A stretch of 63,091 nt of DNA from Chlamydiota bacterium (GTDB lineage: Bacteria; Chlamydiota; Chlamydiia; Chlamydiales; Parachlamydiaceae). Below the pieces are notes generated by a model. The model had not been told where the DNA came from. It ran no database searches and worked only from the letters and a program-made list of their open reading frames with translations. The number at the start of each line of letters is the position of its first letter. Position 1 is the stretch's first letter. The stretch is taken from NCBI GenBank assembly GCA_013287915.1, contig JABDCX010000009.1:1-63091 (forward strand). The letters are read 5' to 3'. The position numbers and the translations under genes were made by a program. This document shows positions 8,076 to 16,622 of the stretch, one piece after another.

Positions 8076-10943
8076 ATGCAACACACCATTTACACCCTTC
8101 AGAAGCGCCTCAAAGAGAAGATCTCGGGAGAGATGCGCTTCGATAATATCAATAAAAAGATCTACAGCATCGATGCCTCGATTTATGAGCTCGAGCCGCT
8201 TGGTATCGTCATTCCACGCGATGAGGAAGATCTATTTCACATTCTCCAGATCGCCGACGAGTTTAAGATCCCCGTCACAGCACGTGGAGCGGCAACGGGA
8301 ATCACAGGAGCCTGCCTTGGCAAAGGATTGATTGTCGACACCTCTCGGTATCTCAATCGGATTCTCAAAATCGACATCGATGGGCAATATGCAGTCTGTC
8401 AGCCTGGAGTCGTGCAAGATAGGCTCAATGAAGCACTATCCCCTCATGGGTATCGTCTTGGTCCTGACACCTCTACAGGCAACCGTGCAACGCTTGGAGG
8501 CATGCTTGCCAACAACTCAGCCGGAGCACGTTCGTTGGTTTATGGCTCTATGCGCGACCACATCCAAGAGGTCAAACTCGCTCTTGCCGGAGGAGATCTC
8601 TTCCACTGTCTTCCCCTTGAGGAAGAGGCATTCCAAGCCAAGCTCCAATTGCCGACGCGCGAGGGGCACATCTACCGAAAAACCAATCAGGTTCTGGGAC
8701 AATTTGCAGCCGACATTCGCGCCTATACACCTGATATCCCCAGACACGTGTCAGGCTACAACCTAAAAGGACTTTTAGAAGACCCTTCTCATAACCTGAG
8801 CAAGCTGATTGCAGGTTCTGAAGGAACCCTCGGGATCGTCACAGAAATGAAAGTCAAAATCTCTTTAAAGCCACGCTGCACCGGCCTGTGCCTGATTGCG
8901 ATTTCAACTCTCATTCCCGCTTTAAAGCACATTCCACAGATGCTCAGTTACCATCCTCTTTCTTTAGAGATGATCGACAATCGCATCTTAACTGCAGCCG
9001 CCAAAACCCCTCTCGCTAAATCGACCCATTGGCTCGACCCCGACGCTCAAGCGATCTTCATCGCCGAATTCGAAGGGGCGAATCTGAATGAAGTGAGAGA
9101 AAAACTCCACCACTTTAGCCAAGCGATGAAAAAAGCTGGCTTCGGCTACCAAGTGACGCTTCTCACAGATCAAAATGAGATGCAATCGGTTTGGGATGTG
9201 CGCAAAGCGGGCCTTGGATTGCTCCTCTCCAAAAGAAGTTATAGCCGGGCTATCGCCTTCATCGAAGATCTCTCCATCGCACCCGAGCGCCTAGCCCCTT
9301 TCATGCAAGAGTTCACTGAGTACCTCGCTACACAAGGGAAGCAAGCAGGAATCTATGGGCATATTGGTTCTGGCTGCATGCATATCCGCCCCTACATCGA
9401 CTTAAGAGATCCGCATGAGGTCATCCTCATGCGTCAAATGATGGTCGATGTGGCACGCCTCGTCAAAAAATACAAGGGGGCGATGAGCGGCGAACATGGC
9501 GATGGATTGATCCGCAGCTGGCTCAATGAGAGTTTCTTTGGCAACGCCCTCTACCAAGCCTTTATCGAGGTCAAAGAGGCATTTGATCCCCACCACCGCA
9601 TGAACCCAGGTAAAATTGTCAGAGGCCCCTCCCCGACAGAAAACTTGCGCTTATCTCCCGAAACACCCGTACGCAAAATTACGACCTTTCTCGATTTTTC
9701 AGAAGAAGGGGGGATCGAACTGGCTGTCGACTTGTGTAATGGCAACGGGCAATGCCGCAAAGCGGAAGGGGTGATGTGCCCCTCATTCCAAGTCAGCGGC
9801 GATGAATACGACACCACAAGAGCGCGTGCGCAAGCCTTGAGAAACCTGATCCAAGGAAAAATCGACCTCAAAAGCACTGGAGGAAAAGAGATCCACGGTA
9901 TCCTCGATTTATGCATTGAATGCAAAGGGTGCAAACGGGAGTGCCCCTCTCAAGTCGATATGGCGAAGATGAAAAGTGAGTTCCTGCATGCCTATCAAGA
10001 GCAGCATGGCTATTTGAAAAGAAACCGCCTCTTTGCCGATCTACGCCACCATAACACCCGCAGCAGCCAGGCGCCGCAATTATTTAACTTCCTCGCTAAT
10101 TCTTCGTTTGGAAATCTCTTTAAAAGATGGGTCGGAATCACGACCAAACGCCCCCTGCCCGAACTCGCGCACGAAACCTTTACGGTTTGGTTTGAAAAGC
10201 AGCCCCAGACTCATTTTAAAAAGACCGTCATCCTCTTCGTCGATACCTACACTCAATATAATGAACCATCGATTGGAAAGGCCGCCTGCACTGTTCTCAA
10301 CGCTCTTCGCTACAACGTCCGCCTCGTCAGCCAAGAATGCTGCGGCCGACCTCTCCTTTCAAAGGGCTTTCTCACTCAGGCAAAAGAACAAGCCCAAAAA
10401 CTCGTCAATGCCTTGTCCCAATCCTCACAACTAACTCATCCGATCATCTTTTTAGAGCCTAGCTGTGCTTCTGCCGTGCGCGACGACTACCAAGGACTCC
10501 TCGGACGCCAAGGAGAAGCATACAAAACAGTGAGAGCCTACACATACACTTTAGACGAGTTTCTCCAGAATCACCTCTCCGGCGGCCTCCTTCCCTTGCC
10601 TTTCAAAGAGTACCAGGAGCACGTTTTGCTCCACACCCATTGCCACCAAAAAGCGCTCGTCGGAAGCCAACCAACGCTCGATGTCTTGCGCGCCCTTCCT
10701 GGACGTCTTGTCGAGGAGATCCCTTCCGGCTGCTGCGGCCTTGCCGGCTCATTTGGCTACGAGGCGGAACACTACGATTTTTCCATGAAAATTGGGGCTC
10801 TTAAGTTGTTCCCCGCCATTGAAAAGAGCGAGGAACGCACCCTTATCGTAGCCAGCGGCATGTCGTGCCGCTGCCAGATCGACCACGGGACCTCGAGAAA
10901 AGCGCTTCATTTGGCTGAAGTTCTTGCCAAAAGCCTGTCCTAG
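8076..10943 (+). CDS. FAD-linked oxidase fused to an Fe-S oxidoreductase (GlcD/GlpC or YdiJ-like)
   Basis: A 955-residue fusion. The N-terminal half is a vanillyl-alcohol-oxidase-type FAD domain (PVTARGAATGITGACLG; GPDTSTGNRATLGGMLANN; GSEGTLGIVTEM) with a GlcD-like C-terminal part (GHIGSGCMHIRP; SGEHGDGLIRS; MNPGKI). The second half carries CNGNGQC and CIECKGCKRECPS ferredoxin-like clusters. It ends with two CCG-type domains (ECCGRPLLSKG; GCCGLAGSFGYE) and HTHCHQKALVG. This architecture oxidises 2-hydroxy acids such as D-lactate, glycolate or D-2-hydroxyglutarate and passes electrons through Fe-S centres to an acceptor. YdiJ of E. coli has the same layout and a similar length. The exact substrate cannot be read from the sequence. 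No signal peptide is seen. Confidence 0.9.
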   Translation: MQHTIYTLQKRLKEKISGEMRFDNINKKIYSIDASIYELEPLGIVIPRDEEDLFHILQIADEFKIPVTARGAATGITGACLGKGLIVDTSRYLNRILKIDIDGQYAVCQPGVVQDRLNEALSPHGYRLGPDTSTGNRATLGGMLANNSAGARSLVYGSMRDHIQEVKLALAGGDLFHCLPLEEEAFQAKLQLPTREGHIYRKTNQVLGQFAADIRAYTPDIPRHVSGYNLKGLLEDPSHNLSKLIAGSEGTLGIVTEMKVKISLKPRCTGLCLIAISTLIPALKHIPQMLSYHPLSLEMIDNRILTAAAKTPLAKSTHWLDPDAQAIFIAEFEGANLNEVREKLHHFSQAMKKAGFGYQVTLLTDQNEMQSVWDVRKAGLGLLLSKRSYSRAIAFIEDLSIAPERLAPFMQEFTEYLATQGKQAGIYGHIGSGCMHIRPYIDLRDPHEVILMRQMMVDVARLVKKYKGAMSGEHGDGLIRSWLNESFFGNALYQAFIEVKEAFDPHHRMNPGKIVRGPSPTENLRLSPETPVRKITTFLDFSEEGGIELAVDLCNGNGQCRKAEGVMCPSFQVSGDEYDTTRARAQALRNLIQGKIDLKSTGGKEIHGILDLCIECKGCKRECPSQVDMAKMKSEFLHAYQEQHGYLKRNRLFADLRHHNTRSSQAPQLFNFLANSSFGNLFKRWVGITTKRPLPELAHETFTVWFEKQPQTHFKKTVILFVDTYTQYNEPSIGKAACTVLNALRYNVRLVSQECCGRPLLSKGFLTQAKEQAQKLVNALSQSSQLTHPIIFLEPSCASAVRDDYQGLLGRQGEAYKTVRAYTYTLDEFLQNHLSGGLLPLPFKEYQEHVLLHTHCHQKALVGSQPTLDVLRALPGRLVEEIPSGCCGLAGSFGYEAEHYDFSMKIGALKLFPAIEKSEERTLIVASGMSCRCQIDHGTSRKALHLAEVLAKSLS

Positions 10944-10966
10944 ATAGTGTGCAAGCAAGTTTTCTC

Positions 10967-10995
10967 TTTACATAAACTTAATATTATGATAGTAT
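10967..10995 (+). promoter_or_regulatory. Candidate sigma-70-type promoter for the 11038 gene
   Basis: TTTACA (10967-10972) and TAGTAT (10990-10995) are spaced by 17 bases, in an AT-rich gap upstream of the start codon. AAGGAG near 11027 provides the ribosome binding site. The -10 match is only four of six. Confidence 0.35.
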
Positions 10996-11037
10996 ATAAA
11001 CTTTAAAGAAATAACATAATTTATAAGGAGATTATAT

Positions 11038-11769
11038 ATGATAAATACATATTTTGACAATTCAGTTTATGCAAACATGAGAGCTCAAATGAAAAGCGGA
11101 TCTTTTCAAGAAGCTCGTGTCTCTGCCCAAATAATTCTTGCTTCAGGATCGACTGACTCTAGACTTCTCTCTGCAACTCACTACCAACTGTCCAAAATTT
11201 TTGCAAAAGAGCAAAATTGGACAAGTGCACAAAACTCTCTTCAAGAAGCAAAAAAACTGCATGCCAGTGACCTGACTTGGGTGACAAGATTAAACACTCA
11301 AGCAGCTGTATATACATTTAAAGCCAATCCTAACGCGGATAAGGAAGCAAGACATGCCCTTCGAGCCATCGAAGCTGTGCAACTCCAACACAAAGACGTG
11401 TCGCGCAAAACGTTAAATGCGCAAGAAAAAGAGGAATTGACACTTGTCATAACGAAGACGGAAAGCGCCCGCGCAATGGCTTATCTTGCCCAAAAAGATT
11501 TTGACAATGCAAAGTCTTATGCAATTTCGGCCCTTTTCAACGTAAGGGAGTTGTTCGGTGAAGATCATCCTAAAGTTGCTAAAGCAAATTATCTTGTAGG
11601 AGTTGTCTTTGCATCAAGCGCTAAAGACGGCAACAAGGAAGATAAAGCTTATGCGGAAGATAAGTTGAATGAAGCTTTAAGAATTTATGCCTTGAATCAA
11701 CTTCATCTTGCCAAAAATCCAAATGTCGAAAAAGTTGAAGAACTTCTTGCCACGTTGCAAAAGATCTAA
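11038..11769 (+). CDS. TPR-like hypothetical protein
   Basis: The 243-residue, all-helical protein has TPR-like repeats. A first region (about 20-75) pairs YANMRAQMKSGSFQEAR with THYQLSKIFAKEQNWTSAQN. A second (about 145-215) pairs ARAMAYLAQKDFDNAKSYA with HPKVAKANYLVGVVF. There is no signal peptide or membrane segment. AAGGAG lies seven bases before the ATG, and a strong hairpin follows the stop, so it appears to be a single-gene transcript. Such proteins usually act as protein-protein scaffolds or chaperones; the partner is unknown. The gene is AT-richer than the upstream oxidoreductase. Confidence 0.75.
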   Translation: MINTYFDNSVYANMRAQMKSGSFQEARVSAQIILASGSTDSRLLSATHYQLSKIFAKEQNWTSAQNSLQEAKKLHASDLTWVTRLNTQAAVYTFKANPNADKEARHALRAIEAVQLQHKDVSRKTLNAQEKEELTLVITKTESARAMAYLAQKDFDNAKSYAISALFNVRELFGEDHPKVAKANYLVGVVFASSAKDGNKEDKAYAEDKLNEALRIYALNQLHLAKNPNVEKVEELLATLQKI

Positions 11770-11784
11770 TCTACATTCAAGGAA

Positions 11785-11810
11785 AAAGGGCGTGATCATT
11801 CACGCCCTTT
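11785..11810 (+). terminator. Hairpin terminator after the TPR-like gene
   Basis: AAAGGGCGTG (11785-11794) and CACGCCCTTT (11801-11810) form a perfect 10-bp stem with a 6-base loop, 16 bases after the stop codon. The stem ends in TTT, and only a weak pyrimidine tract follows. Confidence 0.75.
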
Positions 11811-11907
11811 CTCCTGTTAGAAGACCCAGAGCTCCGCGTCTTAATGTTATTTACTCTAATCAATTTTTCTGTTACAATTTTCTAATTAAGAAATACGGAT
11901 TTGTACA

Positions 11908-13050
11908 ATGCGCGTTACTTTTTACCCTTATATACCGACAGAAGCTAAGACATGTAGCATCTGTCTGGTGGATATAGTTAAGGGTCAAACCGACATCGTT
12001 GCCCATTCTGACCTCAAGGGAAAGGTTGCAACAGCCGCTACAAAGGGAAACGAACATCCTTATCATAAGGTTTGTATCCGCCAATGGGCAGAAACAAGCA
12101 GTACATGCCCCAATTGCAATGTCCTATTTGATGCGGAGAATCTCTTTTCATGGAATGAGCGATGCATCCGCGAGCTTACGTGCATCGTGAAAGATGCTTG
12201 GCGTGGAGCTAAATTTGGAGCACATCCTCTCTTAGAAACCATGGGGGAGACTTTATTTACATCTGTGGCTGTTTATGTGGTTTATTCCCGTCTGCTTCGG
12301 CATGCTGATAGACTCATTAGCCACCCAGCCGGGCTGGAAAAAGCCGCAACATACGTACATAATCTTGGCCGTTGGACTGCCAACACAGTCATAGCTAATC
12401 TCTGCATTGGTCAGATAAAAGAGAAGAAAAACGTAAATAGGATTGCCTTAAGGCTTTTCATTCACATCGCAGCAATGGGGACCGCTGCAATCTTAAGTCC
12501 CAAAGTCATTCCAAAAATCAGCCTTCTAGGCGGCACCTGGCAAGTAGCATACGTGCTCACAATGTTGACAACAAATCTAACAACTTTGCATGCTCGGCGT
12601 CTTATAACTAACGACGGTGAAAGAGGGGCAACATTTGCTGACCGATACTCTCATAATTTTATTGTTGCATTACAACTCACAACAAGTGCAGTAGCTGCGG
12701 GAATCCTCGGGGCCACGACAAATAACAACACGCTCACTGCTGCTGCAGCCGCTACCAGCCTTCTAATGATCTTCGAAGTGAATCAGAATAGACCCTTGAT
12801 CGAACGAGTGAAAGTCGCATGTAAATTCGGAGCCTTGATCGGATTGGGTGTGGCAGCAGGAGGCCACGCTGTTAAATTAAACTTCGATCAATTGGGAAAA
12901 AACGCAACTGATCTTCAAAGCACCATCGATTGTGTCGCCACCGCTTGTGCCATCACTTCTCTTATCGCAGCTCAGCTTGGCTTGACAGGAGCCGTGTTGC
13001 ATACAGCCTATGGCATCTACCACCGCGGGCAGTTGCGCAAGCTTTTCTAA
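11908..13050 (+). CDS. RING-finger-like multi-pass membrane protein, candidate host-directed ubiquitin ligase
   Basis: This is a 380-residue protein. Residues 16-70 carry a zinc-finger pattern of the RING-H2 type. Cys16-x2-Cys19 is followed by His50-x2-His53-x2-Cys56-Ile and Trp60, then Cys67-Pro-x-Cys70, including the characteristic HxxHxxCIxxW and CPxC stretches. The usual third ligand (Cys just before His50) is missing, with Asn/Glu in its place, so the zinc site is non-canonical unless His33 substitutes. After the finger, from about residue 110 to the end, there are six or seven hydrophobic stretches suggesting membrane insertion. RING domains bind E2 ubiquitin-conjugating enzymes in eukaryotes, and bacteria that carry them usually deliver them into hosts. 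The role here is inferred. No strong Shine-Dalgarno is visible, and the gene converges on the next with a 4-base gap. Confidence 0.75.
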   Translation: MRVTFYPYIPTEAKTCSICLVDIVKGQTDIVAHSDLKGKVATAATKGNEHPYHKVCIRQWAETSSTCPNCNVLFDAENLFSWNERCIRELTCIVKDAWRGAKFGAHPLLETMGETLFTSVAVYVVYSRLLRHADRLISHPAGLEKAATYVHNLGRWTANTVIANLCIGQIKEKKNVNRIALRLFIHIAAMGTAAILSPKVIPKISLLGGTWQVAYVLTMLTTNLTTLHARRLITNDGERGATFADRYSHNFIVALQLTTSAVAAGILGATTNNNTLTAAAAATSLLMIFEVNQNRPLIERVKVACKFGALIGLGVAAGGHAVKLNFDQLGKNATDLQSTIDCVATACAITSLIAAQLGLTGAVLHTAYGIYHRGQLRKLF

Positions 13051-13054
13051 TTTT

Positions 13055-15388
13055 TTACAGCCTTTCACCAAAGACCTGGAAGGGAAGGCCAAGCTGTGCA
13101 GAAACTCTTCGAAGGTCAGTGCGTTGTTGTGCAGTGTAGTTTTGCAAATGGATCGATTTAGTCGCTACCGCATGCAATCTTCCTAGGATCTCCTGCTCTT
13201 GTGGTTGATACTGACGGGGAGATTTGTTTTCTGATTTGGATTTTTCGGAGATTACAGTGAACATATTTGCAATCTGGGAAGTTTCCAAAACATGCATATT
13301 TTTGTCGCAAAAGGCCAGAGTTTGTTGCAGATCTCGGTTAATTTTCAATTCAGCCTCCATCTCTTTTTGAGATTCACTAACGAGCGATGCCAAGCTAAAA
13401 TCGCAAGAGCTTCCCATTGGTTGCTCTTTAGATGTTTCATCATCGCTGGTGAAATTCAACGACCCTCCAGAGCTTACCAAGGCTTGCTCACATTTGGTGC
13501 TGTTTTCTTCCGGATCACTTGTACTAAGGAGAACCCGATCGCAATTTGGAAATTGTCCTACGGGCATGCCTAAAGAACGAAATGCAAAGGCGTAATCGTT
13601 CATGGTTCTCGGGTCTTGTCGTGTAAGGTCAGAGGGAAGCTTGTCATTGATTTTGGCAAGAAGAGAGGTCGGTACTGTGACATTTAAAATAGCAAGAGAC
13701 TTAATAATTGTTCCGTATTCACGAAGAGGAAACCGCGTCATGTTATTCTCAACAAAATTGACAATTTTGGGAATGAGCTCAGACAACGAAGGGCTCATTA
13801 CCTGTGCTTTGGCAAAAGCCCAGGTAATTGAAGTAATTTGCTCGTGGTCAAAGCTATCAATTTTAGGAAAAGCTGCCTTAGCAATTTTGTCATAAATATC
13901 TGAATTACCTACTTTTAATTTTGATAAAGAGTTTGCAAGACTAGCTAACTCTCCCGAGCGAAAAGTATGGATCTCATCAGATGCTTTGCCTAATAAATCA
14001 AAAAAGATCATTTCGCGATGAATCCTAGAACCATTCTGAGGAAATAAATTCAATTTCATGCCGAACAAAGCAAAACGGCTCAGTGCCGTTGTAATGTTTA
14101 CGCAATTAAAATCCTTCAAGTGATCATCGCAAATATCAAAAACAGCTTGCGAATTTTTAGCATTGACTAAGCGATCGTTGATGACGACCGGAATTTGGCA
14201 AGCTGGATTGGTGGTCGAGGCCCTGGCTGTCACAGCATTTAGTTGGGTAAAGGCATTGCCTTCGAAAAGATTCTTTAAGGCAATTTTCCTCAACTCCTCT
14301 CTTTCATATCCACAATTGGCAAGAAAAGGGGGAATTTGTGCTTGGACCATTTCAAAAGCCAAAACAAGGATGCAGCTGGCCTGAGCATTTTCATTAAACT
14401 CTGCAACTCGGTCTTGTGCTGCCATGGAGATATGGTTCAAAAGATGATCATTTTTAAAGTTTAAAGCGGCGAATGCCCAACAGAAGATGGCAAGATTGTC
14501 AGCGTTGAGTGCTTTGATTTGGTGGTAAGGAATATTTGCTAGTGTAGCCAATAATTTTTCATGTCTGCATCCAAAGATCGCCAAAGACCATGCTAAATCA
14601 GCCAAGTCTCGTGATTCTATCCCTTTATTATTAGCAGCGGTTGAAAGTTCCTTCTGAATTGATTCACACATTTCCATAAGGAGTGAGGGCGCATTTATTT
14701 TAAATTTGGCGAATGGTTTGAAAATCGTCACAAGCTCTCGTGATGAGTATCTCCTGATGTTCCTGAGTACAGAAGCTTCAATTGCACGGTAAAGATCAAG
14801 AAACGGCATTTTTGCAACGGAAAAAGCCCAAGAAATGGAAGTCACTTGTCTGTGTTGACAGAATCCGATTTTTCCTATTGCAACCCGAGCAATTTTACCG
14901 AAGAAACTTTCGTCGAGGATGGGTTGGAAAAGTGGCTCATTGCTTCCTTTTAATTTTGCTAAATTTCTGGAAAGTTCGGCGAGGAGCTGAGCATCAAACC
15001 TCTCAATTGTACCAATCATGTGTCTGATTAAGATTACAAAGAGAGGGATATCGTTATCAGTAAATGGATCCTGATATCTCAAGTCTGAGAGTTTACGTAT
15101 AGCAGTTACAAAAAGGTGAGGAGAGGAGTTGAATAGTTGAGTATTGTTATAATAATGACTTAAAACCTCGCTAGATGTAGTTGGACTTTTGATCACAGCT
15201 TCAACATTATTGGCGCAATTGCTCAAAGACGGACCGTTAGCAGCACCTGAATCGATGCTTCTTTGGTAAATGGGAAACAGATTGCTACTGCTGACGTTGT
15301 GATTGGGTTGGGAGGAGTAGCTGCCGTTTTGATGTTGAGTATTTGGAGCCCCATTTGGATGATGGATTCTTCTTGAATAATCGTTCAT
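13055..15388 (-). CDS. Large helical-repeat protein with WAF/WAFA motifs (OPR/RAP- or DUF1601-like)
   Basis: A 777-residue protein. After a Ser/Asn/His/Gln-rich N-terminal 60 residues it consists of degenerate helical repeats of roughly 35-40 residues. Recurring signatures are TSISWAFSVAKM, LADLAWSLAIFG, LAIFCWAFAAL, LASLANSLSKL and TSITWAFAKAQ, plus a late YAFAFRSLGMP. This Trp-Ala-Phe pattern resembles the octotricopeptide/FASTK-type repeats that bind RNA in chloroplasts and mitochondria, and the DUF1601 repeats of some intracellular bacteria. The C-terminus (TDLRRVSAQLGLPFQVFGE) does not show a convincing RAP domain. There is no signal peptide or membrane segment. Function is unknown; host organelle RNA binding or a protein scaffold are both possible. 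Confidence 0.75.
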   Translation of the reverse strand: MNDYSRRIHHPNGAPNTQHQNGSYSSQPNHNVSSSNLFPIYQRSIDSGAANGPSLSNCANNVEAVIKSPTTSSEVLSHYYNNTQLFNSSPHLFVTAIRKLSDLRYQDPFTDNDIPLFVILIRHMIGTIERFDAQLLAELSRNLAKLKGSNEPLFQPILDESFFGKIARVAIGKIGFCQHRQVTSISWAFSVAKMPFLDLYRAIEASVLRNIRRYSSRELVTIFKPFAKFKINAPSLLMEMCESIQKELSTAANNKGIESRDLADLAWSLAIFGCRHEKLLATLANIPYHQIKALNADNLAIFCWAFAALNFKNDHLLNHISMAAQDRVAEFNENAQASCILVLAFEMVQAQIPPFLANCGYEREELRKIALKNLFEGNAFTQLNAVTARASTTNPACQIPVVINDRLVNAKNSQAVFDICDDHLKDFNCVNITTALSRFALFGMKLNLFPQNGSRIHREMIFFDLLGKASDEIHTFRSGELASLANSLSKLKVGNSDIYDKIAKAAFPKIDSFDHEQITSITWAFAKAQVMSPSLSELIPKIVNFVENNMTRFPLREYGTIIKSLAILNVTVPTSLLAKINDKLPSDLTRQDPRTMNDYAFAFRSLGMPVGQFPNCDRVLLSTSDPEENSTKCEQALVSSGGSLNFTSDDETSKEQPMGSSCDFSLASLVSESQKEMEAELKINRDLQQTLAFCDKNMHVLETSQIANMFTVISEKSKSENKSPRQYQPQEQEILGRLHAVATKSIHLQNYTAQQRTDLRRVSAQLGLPFQVFGERL

Positions 15389-15708
15389 TGTTTACCTATC
15401 TAAGATTATTAAATTAATGATGCTAACATGTTATACTACTTGAGAATTTATAAAAACAACAAAAATATCTTTATTTTATTATAAGGGATCATTATACAAA
15501 TCATTGGTGAAAATCTATGCATCTTCTCAACTTGGTCGTTTTCCAAGAATAAGTTGACATATTTTTGTTTTTTTTCCAAACCAAAACGACATATTTTTTG
15601 GTTATCTTCTGAGGTCAATCTAATATTTGAACCTATCCAAGTAAAAAGCTCTTGACAAAACAGCTTCAGTTTGGGTATAGTGATTTAGTCATTTTATTAG
15701 GAGATTGA
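15389..15708. other. AT-rich divergent intergenic region
   Basis: No gene is seen. The 320 bases hold the start regions of two divergent genes, a T-rich tract near 15560-15580, two related GACATATTTTT words (15556 and 15588) and the promoter at 15652-15681. GTCGTTTT (15535-15542) recurs inverted as AAAACGAC (15583-15590). Confidence 0.55.
15652..15681 (+). promoter_or_regulatory. Strong sigma-66/70-type promoter
   Basis: A consensus TTGACA (15652-15657) is followed 18 bases later by TATAGT (15676-15681), five of six to consensus. Transcription would start near 15688, giving a leader of about 20 bases that contains the AGGAG ribosome binding site before the ATG at 15709. This is the best promoter match I noticed in the window. 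Confidence 0.7.
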
Positions 15709-16413
15709 ATGTCAGTTACACCCATTAGTTTTGATAAAATCTACTTTCTCTATGGAAAAGAACCTCAAACTTTTCTAAATAAAACGCATATTTGTTACGG
15801 GTACACAGATAATGAGCAGAAAACTGGAGACTCCCCTTATGATTTTTACGAACTAGGCAGCGACGGGTATAATTTAGTAAAACAAATTCTTAATCCGACT
15901 GCTTCAACAATGGAGGAGAGTAGTCTGGATGGTTTAAAACCTTTTAGACTAGGCCCTAAAATCATTATTTCCAAAAATGAAGCCTATAGGGACCATCAAG
16001 AAGGCCTTATGGAGAAAATATCGAGATTTGCACAAGCAATTATTGTCTGTTCCAAGCATGCGTTTGTTGCGCTTAAGGATATCAGACGCTCTAAACTGAT
16101 ACAGTCGGTCGCAGCCATCGTAATTTTTGCGGGTTTGTCCATTGTCTTCAATTCGATCGCAGATCATTCAAAACCCATAGTAAGACCTGGAGCAACTCAG
16201 ATCGAATTAGCACAGGCTTCTCAGAATTTAAAAGAACTACTTAAGCCGTTCAAACGTTTGGCTGTTGGTTATGGTTCTCTAGGCGTAGCTTTTTCCCTCA
16301 TATTAAGTGGATTTTGTGACGACTTTCAACACCGCTACGTCCAATATTACAACGAATTCGGGCCGCCAAAGCGCTTTTACAAGCTGGTCAAGCTGGAAGT
16401 AGCCCAAACCTGA
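15709..16413 (+). CDS. Hypothetical protein with two membrane segments
   Basis: This 234-residue protein is of no recognised family. AGGAG lies eight bases before the ATG. The N-terminal 120 residues are soluble and aromatic rich. Two hydrophobic spans follow, near residues 124-146 (IQSVAAIVIFAGLSIVF) and 185-205 (YGSLGVAFSLILSGF), separated by about 40 polar residues, and the C-terminal tail is short and basic. The two-span layout recalls chlamydial inclusion membrane proteins, but the loop is longer than in the classical bilobed motif. The gene stands alone behind a strong promoter and ends in a hairpin. Confidence 0.7.
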   Translation: MSVTPISFDKIYFLYGKEPQTFLNKTHICYGYTDNEQKTGDSPYDFYELGSDGYNLVKQILNPTASTMEESSLDGLKPFRLGPKIIISKNEAYRDHQEGLMEKISRFAQAIIVCSKHAFVALKDIRRSKLIQSVAAIVIFAGLSIVFNSIADHSKPIVRPGATQIELAQASQNLKELLKPFKRLAVGYGSLGVAFSLILSGFCDDFQHRYVQYYNEFGPPKRFYKLVKLEVAQT

Positions 16414-16436
16414 AGTTCCTACAGGAAGCTTGGGCT
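16401..16436 (+). terminator. Hairpin at the end of the two-TM gene
   Basis: AGCCCAA (16401-16407) pairs with TTGGGCT (16430-16436), and an inner TTCCT/AGGAA pair can extend the stem. It spans the stop codon at 16411-16413. It lies between two converging transcripts and may serve both. Confidence 0.45.
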
Positions 16437-16601
16437 GGGTTCTAGGATAAAGAGAGCAAGCTTAAGAGTGCTGGCTTTTGACTTTCGTGTGCTAATGGGT
16501 GTTTTTATGAGTAAAGAAAGAGAGCGGATGATTCTTTCTGGATCGAGATCTTTTTCAAAAATAAGCGCAGCTTCTTTTAATTGTTCAAAATTAATTTCCA
16601 C
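16419..16601 (-). CDS. Possible small hypothetical protein
   Basis: A 60-codon frame starts at a GTG (16601), 22 bases downstream of the preceding reverse-strand stop. The predicted product is Leu/Ile/Ser-rich and has no recognised motif. No Shine-Dalgarno is visible before the GTG. It might be a small co-transcribed gene, a degraded fragment or chance; I retain it at low confidence only because the strand and spacing fit an operon. Confidence 0.2.
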   Translation of the reverse strand: MEINFEQLKEAALIFEKDLDPERIIRSLSLLIKTPISTRKSKASTLKLALFILEPSPSFL

Positions 16602-16622
16602 AAAATGCTGGAATTGTTGGGT

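Noticed and set aside
8332-8766. 144-codon frame inside the FAD/Fe-S oxidoreductase gene
   Set aside because: Overlaps the strongly supported FAD-binding domain in another frame.
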